A stretch of 64,000 nucleotides of DNA. Origin: Zobellia barbeyronii. GTDB lineage: Bacteria; Bacteroidota; Bacteroidia; Flavobacteriales; Flavobacteriaceae. The position numbers and the translations under genes are program-made. How positions within the stretch are numbered: position 1 is the stretch's first letter; each line of letters starts with the position of its first letter. This document shows positions 46,416 through 57,400 of the stretch, one piece after another. The stretch lies in assembly GCF_018603515.1 (NCBI RefSeq), contig NZ_JACATN010000002.1, positions 558,001 to 622,000 on the forward strand. Reading direction: 5' to 3'. The notes beneath the pieces are model-generated. The model saw only the letters and a program-made list of their open reading frames with translations, was not told where the DNA came from and did no database searches.

Positions 46416-48815
46416 ATGAATCAACTCACCAAGATTGCTCTTGCGGTCTTTCTGCTCTTCTTCATTGATAGCTTCTCTCAAGAACGATACACCTTAAGCG
46501 GTACTATCTCAGAGGCCTCCAGTAATGAAACCCTTATTGGTGTAACTATTGCGTTTCCAGCAATACAAACCGGAGTCACTACCAACGAATATGGTTTTTA
46601 CTCAATTACCCTGCCTGAAGGTGAATACCAACTGCAAGTAAGTTATTTAGGTTTTCAAGATATTATTGAAATCATAACACTTGATGCAGACCAAAAGATA
46701 AATTTTTCTTTGGAAGAATCTGCTGAACAATTGCAAGAAGTAGTGGTTACGGAAGATGTAGAGAAAATGGACGTTCGTGAGCCACAAATGAGCGTAAACT
46801 CCTTATCCGTTGGCACAATAAAAAAAATACCTGTTATTTTAGGCGAAGCCGATGTAATAAAATCCATCTTATTACTCCCTGGTGTAACCAATGCAGGAGA
46901 AGGCTCTTCTGGCTTTAATGTACGTGGTGGCTCGGTTGACCAAAATTTAATACTACTAGATGAAGCCACTATTTTTAATTCATCACACCTCTTTGGGTTC
47001 TTCTCCGTCTTTAATCCTGATGCCATAAAAGATATCAAACTTTACAAAGGGGGAATTCCTGCCCGTTATGGTGGAAGAGTATCTTCTGTTCTAGATATTT
47101 TTCAAAAGGAAGGTAATAGTAAAAAAATAAAAGTTAACGGAGGTATTGGTGCTGTGGCTAGTCGTTTACTGGTTGAAGGTCCTATTAAAAAAGATAAAGC
47201 CGCTTTCCTTATTGGAGGTCGTGCTTCATATGCTCATCTTTTTTTACCGCTTTTTGATGTAGACAACACCGCATATTTCTATGATTTGAACACCAAACTT
47301 AATTACAATATAAACGATAATAACAGTATTTTTCTATCGGGTTACTTTGGTCGTGATGTATTTAGTGTGAGTGATAGCTTTGTAAACACCTACGGGAATG
47401 CCGTTGGGAATTTTAGGTGGAACCACTTGTTTTCAGACAAACTGTTTTCTAACCTATCTTTAATTTATTCTAACTACTACTATGGTTTAAAATTAGACTT
47501 TGTAGGTTTTGATTGGAATTCGGGTATAGAAAACTTCAACATTAAATATGACCTGAAGCATTACGTAAATGACAAGTTTCAAATCAACTACGGTATTAAT
47601 AACATCTATTATCGTTTTAATCCCGGTAAAATAGAGCCTAGCAATGCAGACTCGGGTATCATTGAAGAACAACTTACTCAAAAATACGCAAACGAATTTG
47701 CCGCTTATATTGATGTTGAGCATGACATTACAAAGAATTTAAGTCTTAACTACGGACTGCGATTCAGCAACTTTATTCGTCTGGGGCAGGATGAGATCAA
47801 TGTGTATTTTAATGACAGTCCCGTTATCTTTGACCCCGTACTAAATGTATATCAAGAAGGTATCGCTATTGATACCTACAGTGTAGAAAAAAGCGGCAGT
47901 TTAGCTACTTTCAATAATTTTGAACCCCGTATTTCATTAGCATACACTTTAAATGATAATAGTTCTATAAAAGCTAGTTACACACGTCTTGCACAATACT
48001 TACACCTCATTTCAAACACCAGCTCCCCTACTCCTTTGGATGTATGGACGCCAAGTGGCCCTTTCGTAAAACCCCAACTTTTAGATCAGTACGCTGTTGG
48101 GTATTTTAAAAGGATTAGTGATGGTGAATATTCTGTGGAAACCGAAGTTTTTTATAAGGATATTCAAAACAGGATAGATTATATAGACGGTGCCAACTTA
48201 ATAGCCAATGATGCTATTGAACAGGTTATTTTAAATGGAGAGGCAAGAGCCTACGGACTGGAGTTTTTACTACGTAAAAATGAAGGTAGATTTCAAGGTT
48301 GGCTTGCATATACCCTATCAAAATCCGAACAGAGAACTCCCGGTAGAACCGTAGATTTATCTGATGGTACATCTTTTACAGAAACGGGTATAAATTCAGG
48401 AGCTTGGTACAACACGCCATACGACAAAACTCATGATGTATCTGTTTATGCAAGTTACGACCTAAACGAGAAGTGGAATTTCAATACCAATTTTGTTTTT
48501 CAAACAGGCCAACCTACAAACTATCCTATTGGGCAATTCAGTTTTCAAGGACTTACTATCCCTTATTACGGCCTAAGGAATGAAGAACGCCTACCCTCTT
48601 ATAATCGTATGGATGTTTCAGCCACACTTACTCCCAAAAAGAATAAGAACAGAAAATGGCAAACGGAATGGGTTTTCAGTATTTATAATGTTTACAACCG
48701 CAGAAATGCTGCATCTATAAGTTTTAGCCGTAACGAAGATACTGGTGCCAATGAAGCGGTTCGTACCTCTATTTTTGGTATTGTTCCCGCAGTAACTTAT
48801 AACTTCAAATTCTAA
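46416..48815 (+). CDS. TonB-dependent receptor with carboxypeptidase-like N-terminal domain
   Basis: A 799-residue outer-membrane receptor. Signal peptide KIALAVFLLFFIDSFSQ; a CarboxypepD_reg-like domain (YTLSGTISEASSNETLIGVTI) at about 25-105; a plug domain (GSVDQNLILLDEATIFNSSHLFGFFSVFNPDAIKD near 175-215); then a beta-barrel ending in a phenylalanine (VTYNFKF). The start is ATG 46416 rather than a TTG four codons earlier. It is followed after 4 bp by a DUF4249 lipoprotein, a standard pair in Bacteroidota. The ligand is unknown. Confidence 0.93.
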   Translation: MNQLTKIALAVFLLFFIDSFSQERYTLSGTISEASSNETLIGVTIAFPAIQTGVTTNEYGFYSITLPEGEYQLQVSYLGFQDIIEIITLDADQKINFSLEESAEQLQEVVVTEDVEKMDVREPQMSVNSLSVGTIKKIPVILGEADVIKSILLLPGVTNAGEGSSGFNVRGGSVDQNLILLDEATIFNSSHLFGFFSVFNPDAIKDIKLYKGGIPARYGGRVSSVLDIFQKEGNSKKIKVNGGIGAVASRLLVEGPIKKDKAAFLIGGRASYAHLFLPLFDVDNTAYFYDLNTKLNYNINDNNSIFLSGYFGRDVFSVSDSFVNTYGNAVGNFRWNHLFSDKLFSNLSLIYSNYYYGLKLDFVGFDWNSGIENFNIKYDLKHYVNDKFQINYGINNIYYRFNPGKIEPSNADSGIIEEQLTQKYANEFAAYIDVEHDITKNLSLNYGLRFSNFIRLGQDEINVYFNDSPVIFDPVLNVYQEGIAIDTYSVEKSGSLATFNNFEPRISLAYTLNDNSSIKASYTRLAQYLHLISNTSSPTPLDVWTPSGPFVKPQLLDQYAVGYFKRISDGEYSVETEVFYKDIQNRIDYIDGANLIANDAIEQVILNGEARAYGLEFLLRKNEGRFQGWLAYTLSKSEQRTPGRTVDLSDGTSFTETGINSGAWYNTPYDKTHDVSVYASYDLNEKWNFNTNFVFQTGQPTNYPIGQFSFQGLTIPYYGLRNEERLPSYNRMDVSATLTPKKNKNRKWQTEWVFSIYNVYNRRNAASISFSRNEDTGANEAVRTSIFGIVPAVTYNFKF

Positions 48816-48819
48816 GTCT

Positions 48820-49677
48820 ATGAAAAAGTTAATATATATACTTTGTATGCTTCCAATTTTTACGGCTTGTGAAGATGTTATTGAAGTTGAAGTTCCAACG
48901 GACAAAGCTAGGTTAACCGTTGATGCTCTAATGCGCATTGACACCACACAGCCTTCCACAAATTATTATGCCGAAGTAAAAGTGAGTGTTTCAAGTAATT
49001 TTTTCGAAACTATAGAACCTGCCATACTGGAACAAATAAGTATCACCAACTTGGAGAGCCAAGAAAATATACCACTCTTTGAAACCTTTATTGGCAGCGG
49101 AGTATACCAAAGTGAAACCACAGTAGACTTTATGACCTCTGGTGAGTTGATTCTTTTCATACAGCACGAAGGCTCTAGATATGCTGCAAGAACAGCTTAT
49201 GTACCTGCAGTTCCTATTAAGAAATTAGAACAAGGCGATGCCACTCTTTTCTCTGGAGAAGAAACCGAAATTATCGTAGCATTTGATGACCAGCCCAATC
49301 AAACCGACTTTTATCTATTCGATTTTGATTTTAATGAATATCTGGTCACGGAAGACACTTTTTACCCAGGACGCACTTTTGAATTTTCCTATTTTTATGA
49401 TGATGACGTAAAAGAAGATATGACCATAGATATAAGTATTCTTGGTGTTGATAGGGCTTTCTATAATTATATGAACCAAATTATTGTTCAATCTGGAGGA
49501 GATCAAGGACCTTTTCAGACTCCTTCCGCAACGGTTAGAGGAAATATTCTAAACGTAACTAATATTGAAGATCTTTCAGATTTAGATAACTTAGCCTATT
49601 CAATAGATCAAGAAAATTTTGCATTAGGCTATTTTGCGGTATGCCAAACCTTTACCAAATCTATTACTATAGAATAA
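48820..49677 (+). CDS. DUF4249 family lipoprotein
   Basis: A 285-residue lipoprotein (lipobox LPIFTACEDV, cysteine about residue 17). DUF4249 proteins are beta-rich, surface-facing partners of TonB receptors, similar in position to SusD partners but unrelated in sequence. The gene is 4 bp after the receptor and presumably supplies substrate capture. The ligand cannot be read from the sequence. Confidence 0.88.
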   Translation: MKKLIYILCMLPIFTACEDVIEVEVPTDKARLTVDALMRIDTTQPSTNYYAEVKVSVSSNFFETIEPAILEQISITNLESQENIPLFETFIGSGVYQSETTVDFMTSGELILFIQHEGSRYAARTAYVPAVPIKKLEQGDATLFSGEETEIIVAFDDQPNQTDFYLFDFDFNEYLVTEDTFYPGRTFEFSYFYDDDVKEDMTIDISILGVDRAFYNYMNQIIVQSGGDQGPFQTPSATVRGNILNVTNIEDLSDLDNLAYSIDQENFALGYFAVCQTFTKSITIE

Positions 49678-49713
49678 TCTATTCAACTCACCCTATAAAA
49701 GTATACTATAATT

Positions 49714-49956
49714 ATGTCTCAAAAGAGAACGGATAAAGACATGCTCGTAAAAGGCATTAAACATATTGGCTACACTATTGCTCTTATGTTTTTGGCGCCG
49801 GGCGTTATATATCAGGCATTCAAAAACCAGGGACATCCCTTATATTGGCCAGTTCTTATATTGGGCTTTATTATTGCCATTGGCGCTATAGCTATGGCTT
49901 TTTATAGCTTAAAAATAATAATGGATTCTCTATTTGGGAAGAAAAATAAAAATTAA
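49714..49956 (+). CDS. DUF6095 family small membrane protein
   Basis: An 80-residue protein with two transmembrane segments (about 17-33 and 46-70) separated by FKNQGHPLYWP, and charged ends (KRTDKDMLVKGIKHI and GKKNKN). The family match is from memory and no function is known. It is 36 bp after the DUF4249 gene and its stop is 4 bp from the convergent gene, so co-transcription with the receptor pair is possible. Confidence 0.8.
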   Translation: MSQKRTDKDMLVKGIKHIGYTIALMFLAPGVIYQAFKNQGHPLYWPVLILGFIIAIGAIAMAFYSLKIIMDSLFGKKNKN

Positions 49957-49960
49957 ATAT

Positions 49961-50653
49961 CTAGTGCTTCTTACTTACGTCTCCCCATTTGTCGCTTAAC
50001 TGAGCATAATCGTAATCTAAAACCGATTCTTGACGCTCCAACCTAAAATCTGTAAAAGCACGTTGTAAAATATCTTCTATAAGGTAATCCTCATGCACTG
50101 TCTCAGGCTGAAAAAGCTCTTTTAAGCTAATATTGAACATACTGGCCGTAGTATTGTACCAAAATGCACGCCAGCCACTACGAAGCTCCTTTACTAGCTC
50201 AAATGCAGTTTCACCGGTCTGTCTATATATTAGTTTTACCAAAATTTGACCTTCTGTACGGGTAAGTTTCTTAAGTTCCGCAGAAAATTCTTCTTCTATA
50301 AACTGCTGAATTTCTTTTGTATATTTTTTTTGATGTCTCTTTTTCTTAATTTTCGTAATACTGTCATTCAATTCTTCTAGACGTTCAGCTGCTAATTTGG
50401 CATACGGATAGACCTTCAACGTCTTTCTTCGAAGAATATAGTACCGTAATTTATCCTTGTATGAACTGAATTTTAATTTACCGAACAGATATACTTCATC
50501 TAAGTCAATAGAATTCCTAAAAATGGAGTCACCCTCTATTATAATCATCTTCTCCTTAATGGAATCCAATGGCTGTTCCTCTATTTGGGCATACCCTATA
50601 AACACGAGGTTTACTAAAAATAAAAACAAAATTGTTTTTTTCATAACCGACAT
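49961..50653 (-). CDS. DUF4294 family protein (exported)
   Basis: A 230-residue protein with a signal peptide (KKTILFLFLVNLVFIGYAQI). Family features are DEVYLFGKLKFSSYKDKLRYYILRRKTLKVYPYAKLAAERL and RTEGQILVKLIYRQTG. Function is unknown; likely periplasmic. It is divergent from the M42 peptidase gene, 93 bp apart. Confidence 0.83.
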   Translation of the reverse strand: MSVMKKTILFLFLVNLVFIGYAQIEEQPLDSIKEKMIIIEGDSIFRNSIDLDEVYLFGKLKFSSYKDKLRYYILRRKTLKVYPYAKLAAERLEELNDSITKIKKKRHQKKYTKEIQQFIEEEFSAELKKLTRTEGQILVKLIYRQTGETAFELVKELRSGWRAFWYNTTASMFNISLKELFQPETVHEDYLIEDILQRAFTDFRLERQESVLDYDYAQLSDKWGDVSKKH

Positions 50654-50746
50654 TATACAAAAGCCTTGCCAAAATAACGATAAATAGGTCTGCTTATTAT
50701 TAAATAAAAGTGAATATTAGTAAATTCGTATCTAAATATAAACTTA

Positions 50747-51835
50747 ATGGCTACAAAGAAAATTCTTACCAAAAAATCACTTGATTTTTTTGAAAAATAT
50801 TTGAACAATGCGGCGCCAACAGGCTACGAGTGGGAAGGTCAAAAAATATGGATGGAATACCTTAAACCATATGTAGATACTTTCATAACGGACACCTATG
50901 GTACGGCCGTTGGGGTAATTAATCCTGATGCTAAATTTAAAGTGGTTATCGAAGGGCATTCTGATGAAATTTCTTGGTACGTGAACTATGTTAGCGATAA
51001 CGGATTGCTTTACGTAATTAGAAACGGCGGTAGCGATCATCAAATAGCTCCTTCTAAATGGGTGAACATTCATACCAAGAACGGAATCGTTAAAGGTGTG
51101 TTTGGCTGGCCAGCTATTCACACACGCGATAAAGGAAAAGAGACACCTCCTAAATTAGATAATATTTTTATTGATATAGGCGCCAAGGATAAAGAGGAAG
51201 TAGAAAAAATGGGCGTTCATGTAGGATGTGTCATTACCTACCCAGACGAGTTCCAAATATTGAATGGTGATAAATTTGTTTGTCGTGCAATTGATAACCG
51301 TGCCGGTGGTTTTATGATTGCTGAAGTTGCTCGTTTACTTCATGAGAACAAGAAAAAATTACCTTTTGGATTATATATCACCAACTCTGTTCAGGAAGAA
51401 ATAGGTTTACGTGGTGCAGAAATGATTACACAAACTATTAAACCAAACGTAGCTATCATTACAGATGTGTGTCATGACACGACTACACCAATGATTGATA
51501 AAAAAACTCAAGGCCATACAGAAATAGGTGCTGGCCCTGTAATTTCTTATGCACCAGCTGTTCAGAATAAATTACGCGAACGCATACTTGAAACTGCCGA
51601 AGCTAATAAGATTCCTTTTCAGCGTATGGCTGCCTCTAGAGCAACCGGAACTGATACTGATGCTTTTGCGTACAGTAATGGTGGTGTTGCTTCCGCTCTA
51701 ATTTCTTTACCGTTACGCTACATGCACACTACGGTAGAAACGGTCCATAGAGACGATGTTGAAAACGTAATCAGGTTGATTTACGAAACGATCCTGAATA
51801 TAAAAGACGGAGAAACTTTTAGTTATTTCGATTAA
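50747..51835 (+). CDS. M42 family aminopeptidase (glutamyl/tetrahedral aminopeptidase-like)
   Basis: A 362-residue cytoplasmic di-metal aminopeptidase. Metal and catalytic residues are H71 in IEGHSDEISW, the aspartate in AIDNRAGG, the general-base glutamates in VQEEIGLRG, the aspartate in ITDVCHDTT and the histidine in YMHTTVETV. Members form large dodecameric assemblies that trim peptides. The N-terminus carries no signal peptide. It ends before a strong terminator. Confidence 0.92.
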   Translation: MATKKILTKKSLDFFEKYLNNAAPTGYEWEGQKIWMEYLKPYVDTFITDTYGTAVGVINPDAKFKVVIEGHSDEISWYVNYVSDNGLLYVIRNGGSDHQIAPSKWVNIHTKNGIVKGVFGWPAIHTRDKGKETPPKLDNIFIDIGAKDKEEVEKMGVHVGCVITYPDEFQILNGDKFVCRAIDNRAGGFMIAEVARLLHENKKKLPFGLYITNSVQEEIGLRGAEMITQTIKPNVAIITDVCHDTTTPMIDKKTQGHTEIGAGPVISYAPAVQNKLRERILETAEANKIPFQRMAASRATGTDTDAFAYSNGGVASALISLPLRYMHTTVETVHRDDVENVIRLIYETILNIKDGETFSYFD

Positions 51836-51845
51836 AACAAATCAC

Positions 51846-51877
51846 AACCCTCCCCAAAAAGGAGGGTTCTTTTTTTT
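51846..51877 (+). terminator. rho-independent terminator after the M42 peptidase gene
   Basis: AACCCTCC (51846-51853) pairs with GGAGGGTT (51861-51868) and is followed by CTTTTTTTT. Confidence 0.82.
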
Positions 51878-51881
51878 AGTT

Positions 51882-52430
51882 ATGGATGAGTTAATTGATA
51901 TTCTTGATTCCGATGGAAACGCCACTGACAAAACGGCAATGAAATCCGAAGCACACCGCAAAGGGTTGTTCCATCCTACTGTGCATATATGGTTTTACAC
52001 CTCCAACGGACAAATTCTGATTCAAAAACGGTCTAAAAGCAAAGCTATCTTCCCCCTACTTTGGGATGTTTCTGTAGCAGGACATATAGGCGCCGGCGAA
52101 AACACTGAAGTATCTGCAGTACGTGAAATTGAAGAAGAAATTGGTCTCACTATTCAAACGGAAGAACTAGAAAAAATAGGGATTTTTAAATCGGTCCACA
52201 GACATTCGGAGAATTTGATAGACTGTGAGTTTCACCATACTTTTCTATGTGAACTCAAAATACCATTGCACCAACTTAAAAAACAAGAAAGCGAAGTTGA
52301 TGACCTTGCCTTGGTTTCATTAATCCAATTTTCACAAGAAACTTGGGGCTTGGCCAATATCCAAAAATATGTTCCCCATAGTACGGAATACTATAAGACC
52401 ATTATAAAAGAGATTAAAAAGCGATTATAG
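51882..52430 (+). CDS. NUDIX hydrolase (isopentenyl-diphosphate isomerase-like group)
   Basis: A 182-residue enzyme with a complete Nudix box at residues 67-89: G-x5-E-x7-REIEEEIGL. The N-terminal part (MDELIDILDSDGNATDKT, then FHPTVHIWFY) resembles the group that includes YfcD and isopentenyl isomerase-like proteins. The hydrolysed substrate is unknown. The 3' end overlaps the hisS 3' end by 6 bp on the opposite strand. Confidence 0.87.
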   Translation: MDELIDILDSDGNATDKTAMKSEAHRKGLFHPTVHIWFYTSNGQILIQKRSKSKAIFPLLWDVSVAGHIGAGENTEVSAVREIEEEIGLTIQTEELEKIGIFKSVHRHSENLIDCEFHHTFLCELKIPLHQLKKQESEVDDLALVSLIQFSQETWGLANIQKYVPHSTEYYKTIIKEIKKRL

Positions 52431-53801
52431 TTTTGCTACAAAATCAAGTATAGCATCTAGAGCGTACGTTTGTTGTTCACCACTTTCCATATGTTTGACG
52501 ACAAAAGCATTTTCTGCCAATTCATTTTCACCAATTGAAATTACATAAGGAACATTCCGGTTATTGGCATATTTAAACTGCTTATTAATTTTTGCGTTAG
52601 ACGGGTACACATCTGATTTTATACCATTTTTTCGCAAAGCGGATACTAACCTCAAAGAAGCCAACGCCTCTTTATCCCCAAAGTTTAAACAAAGTATTTG
52701 TAATGACTGGTCAATGCTTTCCGGAAAAAGGCCCAATTCTTCCAATACCAAATAAATACGATCTAAACCAAAAGAGATTCCAACACCGCTAACATCTTTT
52801 AACCCAAAAATACCAGTAAGGTCATCATATCGACCGCCACCACCAATAGAGCCCATTTTAACTCCCTCTGGTGCACCTACTTCAAAAATAGCTCCAGTAT
52901 AATAATTAAGGCCGCGGGCCAAAGTAACATCAATAGAAAGTTTAGCGGACTGTAAGCCCAGCTCTTCTACAGTACTTACTATATAAGTCAACTCCTCTAC
53001 TCCTTTGCTTCCCGTTTCTGAGTCTTTTAATAAATCTCTCAAAGCCTCAAGTTGTTCTAGGTTACTTCCTGAAAGTGAAAAAAGTGGTTCTACTTTGGCT
53101 ATAGCCTCAGGAGTAAGCCCTCTTTCTGCCATTTCTTTCTTTACACCTTCTTCACCAATTTTATCCAACTTATCTAAAGCCACGGTAAAATCTATCAAAA
53201 GGTCTTGTGCTCCAATTACTTCGGCTATACCTGAAAGAATTTTTCTGTTGTTCAATTTAATATTGACTCCAGTTAACTTTAAATCAGTAAAAACCGCATC
53301 ATACAATTGTACCAATTCTATTTCTTGTAATAAAGAATCAGAACCAACCACATCAGCATCACACTGAAAAAACTCACGGAAGCGACCTTTTTGAGGTCTA
53401 TCTGCACGCCAAACAGGCTGAATCTGATATCGCTTAAAAGGGAAATCAATCTCATTTTGGTGCATTACCACGTACCGCGCAAAGGGCACCGTCAAATCGT
53501 AACGGAGTGCTTTTTCTGAGATTTTAGAAGTCAACGCATTTGAATTCTTTGAACTATACGTAGCATCATCAACCTTATTAAGATAATCCCCTGAATTCAA
53601 AATCTTAAAAATCAAGCGATCACCTTCATCTCCATATTTGCCCATCAACGTATCTGAGTTCTCAAAAGAAGGAGTTTCAATAGGCTGAAAACCAAATGTC
53701 TGAAAATGTTTCTTTACAATATCAAAAATGTAATTTCTTTTAAAGACTTCGGAAGGAGTAAAATCTCTGGTTCCCTTTGGTATACTAGGTTTTTGTGCCA
53801 T
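52425..53801 (-). CDS. hisS: histidyl-tRNA synthetase
   Basis: A 458-residue class II synthetase. Motif 1 is at about 10-30 (GTRDFTPSEVFKR), motif 2 at FREFFQCDADVVG, histidine-binding motifs near SRGLNYYTGAIFEV (as LARGLNYYTG) and GGGGRYDDL with GISFGLDRIYL as motif 3. The C-terminal anticodon-binding domain ends with LDFVAKL. It is a stand-alone gene. Confidence 0.96.
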   Translation of the reverse strand: MAQKPSIPKGTRDFTPSEVFKRNYIFDIVKKHFQTFGFQPIETPSFENSDTLMGKYGDEGDRLIFKILNSGDYLNKVDDATYSSKNSNALTSKISEKALRYDLTVPFARYVVMHQNEIDFPFKRYQIQPVWRADRPQKGRFREFFQCDADVVGSDSLLQEIELVQLYDAVFTDLKLTGVNIKLNNRKILSGIAEVIGAQDLLIDFTVALDKLDKIGEEGVKKEMAERGLTPEAIAKVEPLFSLSGSNLEQLEALRDLLKDSETGSKGVEELTYIVSTVEELGLQSAKLSIDVTLARGLNYYTGAIFEVGAPEGVKMGSIGGGGRYDDLTGIFGLKDVSGVGISFGLDRIYLVLEELGLFPESIDQSLQILCLNFGDKEALASLRLVSALRKNGIKSDVYPSNAKINKQFKYANNRNVPYVISIGENELAENAFVVKHMESGEQQTYALDAILDFVAKL

Positions 53802-53916
53802 TAGATATAATTGTGATGCAAATATAAAATTTTAGGAAGAGGAGCATCGTTTTATATGGATAATCCTCCTTCTGCTCCGAAACGGAGTTTTCTTAAAAAA
53901 TAAAGAGTTGATCTAC

Positions 53917-54390
53917 TTAAGCGTCAATAACTTTTTCAAACCATTGGTAAAGGTCGCCTTTGGTTATAGCAGCCCCTTGCTCAATAAGTTGAAATTTATC
54001 CAAATTCTTATCTTCGGTATATGCTTTAGAAGCCGTTAGATACTCAACAAAATCTGATTGCCAATTCTTTTTGAACCAAGAAAACCCAATAGTAGTATTC
54101 AAGTCTATATCCGGGTTCATCACCTTAACAGAAATTAGTTTCATTTCCTTTTCCGCTAAATAAAAAAGATGCATCTGTTTTTCAGAAATATTCTCTAGAT
54201 ACTGAACTTTTGCAAGGACGCCTTCCCAGACCAAATCACTAAAAACGTCAATTTCGTCTTCGGCTACTTGTGGCTTATTCGCTTTTATTTCCTGCCACTC
54301 ATCTCCAGTAATGGATTGTGTAGCCAGAAAGTTGATAAACTCTTGTTCTAGCTCTTCTAATTGCTGCTTGGTAAGCCTAGTGTATTTCAT
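53917..54390 (-). CDS. DUF6495 family protein
   Basis: About 157 residues from the ATG at 54390. Soluble, acidic, helix-rich, with no signal peptide (KYTRLTKQQLEELEQEFINFLATQ at the start). The family match is by memory and no function is known. The frame extends upstream to 54414, but those eight codons overlap the minus-strand terminator of the TonB receptor gene, which supports the shorter form. Confidence 0.8.
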   Translation of the reverse strand: MKYTRLTKQQLEELEQEFINFLATQSITGDEWQEIKANKPQVAEDEIDVFSDLVWEGVLAKVQYLENISEKQMHLFYLAEKEMKLISVKVMNPDIDLNTTIGFSWFKKNWQSDFVEYLTASKAYTEDKNLDKFQLIEQGAAITKGDLYQWFEKVIDA

Positions 54391-54400
54391 TCTGCAAAAA

Positions 54401-54428
54401 TAAAAAGGTCGCACGAAACGTACGACCT
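54401..54428 (-). terminator. rho-independent terminator of the Oar-like TonB receptor
   Basis: On the minus strand AGGTCGTACG pairs with CGTGCGACCT (one G-T wobble) around TTT, followed by TTTTATTTTT. It lies just downstream of the receptor stop (54453) and just upstream of the DUF6495 start. Confidence 0.82.
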
Positions 54429-54452
54429 AATTCTAATAAATATTAAGTTAAT

Positions 54453-57400
54453 TTAGAAAATATAACGTAAACCGAATTGCATTTGCCATCTAGAGAACAA
54501 ACTTGAGTCATAACCAAAAGTCTCGGTAATCTGTTCATTGAATGTATAGGTGGGAACATTGTTTGCATCAACCGATACAGATAACGGATTTAAGCTGTTT
54601 GGCTGTTGGATTACACCCCAGTCACTATTCAATAAATTACCAAAATTCAAAATGTCTATGCTAAATTGAATAGTGTGTTGCTTGTTTTCCGTTACATTGA
54701 AGCGGTAATCTTGTAAGAACTTTACATCCCACTTTCCTCTCCATGGCGAAAGAGCTCCGTAGCGATCAAAATACTGACCTCTATTATCACTCATGTATTC
54801 ATCTTGCTGAATGAAACGCTCAAAAGCATCTGCTTGGCCAGCTCCAGAAAATTGCATTTGTTGCACTTGAGCTGCTGTTGGAATATAAAGCAAATCATTA
54901 TTCTGAAATGAACTATCATTATTAATGTTACCAGCATAGGTATAATTAAACCTTCCGCCTTTAGCATATTCAAAGAAAGTAGAAATAGTAGTTGACCAAT
55001 TCTTGTTAGCACCATAGTTAAACTGTTTTGCTCCAGCTCCAATAAATCTATGCGTATCTCCGTACTTTGAAAACGAAAGCACATCTTGGTTGGCATCCCC
55101 TAAATTTGGATTAAAATCAAAAGCATCACCTGTAATTTCCGCCTCAATAGAATTGACATCTTTAGCATTCAAATAGTTATAAGCAACACTTGCAAAAAGA
55201 CCGTTATCCCAACTTTTTTGAGCTTTTAAAGATGCATTAAAGATTCTGCCTTTATCAGAGTTTGTAAACACATACCCATTATTTCCTTTATCTGCAGCAG
55301 TATAAACAGGTCTATTATCTCCGGGGGCATTTAAAGTCCCAGAAGGATTTCTCAATCCCCAGTTTTGAACATGTGCTCCGTTAAGGTCTTTGGTATACGA
55401 AAGATCGGCAGTTAAAATAACACCGTTATCAAATCTATGATCCGCACCAATGTTGGTACGCCATACTTGTGGCCATTTGAAATCTGGATCAACAATCTGA
55501 TAAAAGAAAAAATCTAGACCCTGTACCTGGTTTCCTAACCAAACAAAAGGAAAACGACCTGTAAAAACACCACTACCACCACGTATTTGAGTAGTCTGAT
55601 TTCCTTTAACATCCCAATTGAATCCTACCCTTGGCGAAATAAGAAATTTATTACTTGGTAACGTTTTAGAATCTAATGTAGTTTCTTGATCGGTCTGAGG
55701 ATTAAAATAAGGAATTGCTGGATCGAAAGTAAATGGCTTCCGATTTATGTTCTCCTGAATTTTATCATCAGTATCAAAATATAAAGGCTTATCAAAACGA
55801 ACACCATAAGTCAATTTGAAATCAGGAGTTACAGCCCAGTCATCTTGAACGTAAAAAGAAAACTGACCTACGTTGGTTTCCGCTAATGCCCAACCACCAT
55901 CATTACCTACACCGGCAGCATTACTATTAGTAAAAATGTTTTGAGCATTGGCCAATGCAGCCGCTAAAGTACCATCAGCAACATCTGTTTGAAAATCTGC
56001 TAAAGAAGGATATGATGCGAAAGCACCCACCTCTTGATTAAAATCTCCATCCTCATCATAACCATAAGCCCCTAAATTAAAGGAGTTGTCAAATTGAAAT
56101 TTTTCAAAAGAAGCACCCACTGTAAGGGTATGGTTACCCATAAAATAGTTAAAGTTGTTCGTAATCTGAAATACCTTCTGATCAAGTGTATTATTAATAG
56201 AGAAAGGCTCATGCCCCGCAATAATATAATTACTATTAGCTCCATCTTGAATAGTAATAGCAGGCATAGGTGAAGAAAGTGCATTTCTAAAATCATCAAA
56301 ATGAGAATACCCAACTTGTAATTTATTTGTTGCGTTATCCCCAAAAGTAGAGTTCAGCTCCACCTGAAATGACTGAATATTGTTATTGATTTCATAACCC
56401 GAATTCTCAAACTGCAAAACTTGAAAGCTAGGTCCTCTTACACCTAGTGCTGTAGGGTGAGCTGGCTGTTCTCTTGATGACTTCAAGAAATTATATATTA
56501 CTGCTAAACGATGGTTATCATTAACATTCCAGTCTAATTTAAAAATACCTTTTGTTGATTCAGCTCCATAAGTAAACCCGTCATATCTTCCCGTATCATA
56601 CCCCAATCCGGATAGTGCAGACTGGACAGACATTAAATCACTTTCTAAAACTCTAGATTCGTTAATAGCTCCTGAGCCCGTATTTGGAACCCAACCGCTA
56701 GTACCTAAATCATCTCTTTGATCGCGTTCAAAATTGGCAAAGAAAAAGAGTTTGTTTTCTACTATTGGACCACCAATGCTAACACCATATTGATTTTGCT
56801 TCAAGTCAGGCTTTACTACATCTTCTCCCTTTATTTTACCACCGGTAAGGCTTTCATTTCTAAAGAAACCGTAAACACTACCATGAAACTCATTTGTACC
56901 ACTCTTGGTTACCGCATTAACAGTAGCTCCGGTAAAACCTGATTGCGTAACATCATAAGGAGCCAAAGACACCTGAATTTGATCTATAGCATCTAAAGAT
57001 ATTGGCTGTGATCCCGTTTGACCACCAGGACTAGGTGCATCCAAACCAAAAGGATTTCCAAAGAAAGAACCATCCAAAGAAAAGTTATTGTATTGGTCAT
57101 TACGACCACCAAATGAAAGACCACCTGTACCAGGAGTCCCTGAAGCACTAGGCTCTAATCTTGTAAAATCTTCCGCAGATCTAGAAATAGTAGGAAGCTT
57201 GGTCAATTCTCTTCTACCAACACTAGTTTCTGAACCAGTACGATCACTTCCAAATGTTCCTCCGCGATCTGAGATTACCACTACTTCATCCAAAGCTTGG
57301 CTCTCAGTTGCTAGAACAGCATCTAAAGTAAAAGTCTTTCCTAAAGACAAGTAGATGTCGTTTAAGGTCTGTTCCTTGAAACCTACATAAGAAATTGTTA

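Noticed and set aside
53871-53892. CTCCG-AAA-CGGAG hairpin followed by TTTT on the plus strand
   Set aside because: No plus-strand gene ends upstream (hisS and DUF6495 are both on the minus strand) and the stem is only 5 bp.
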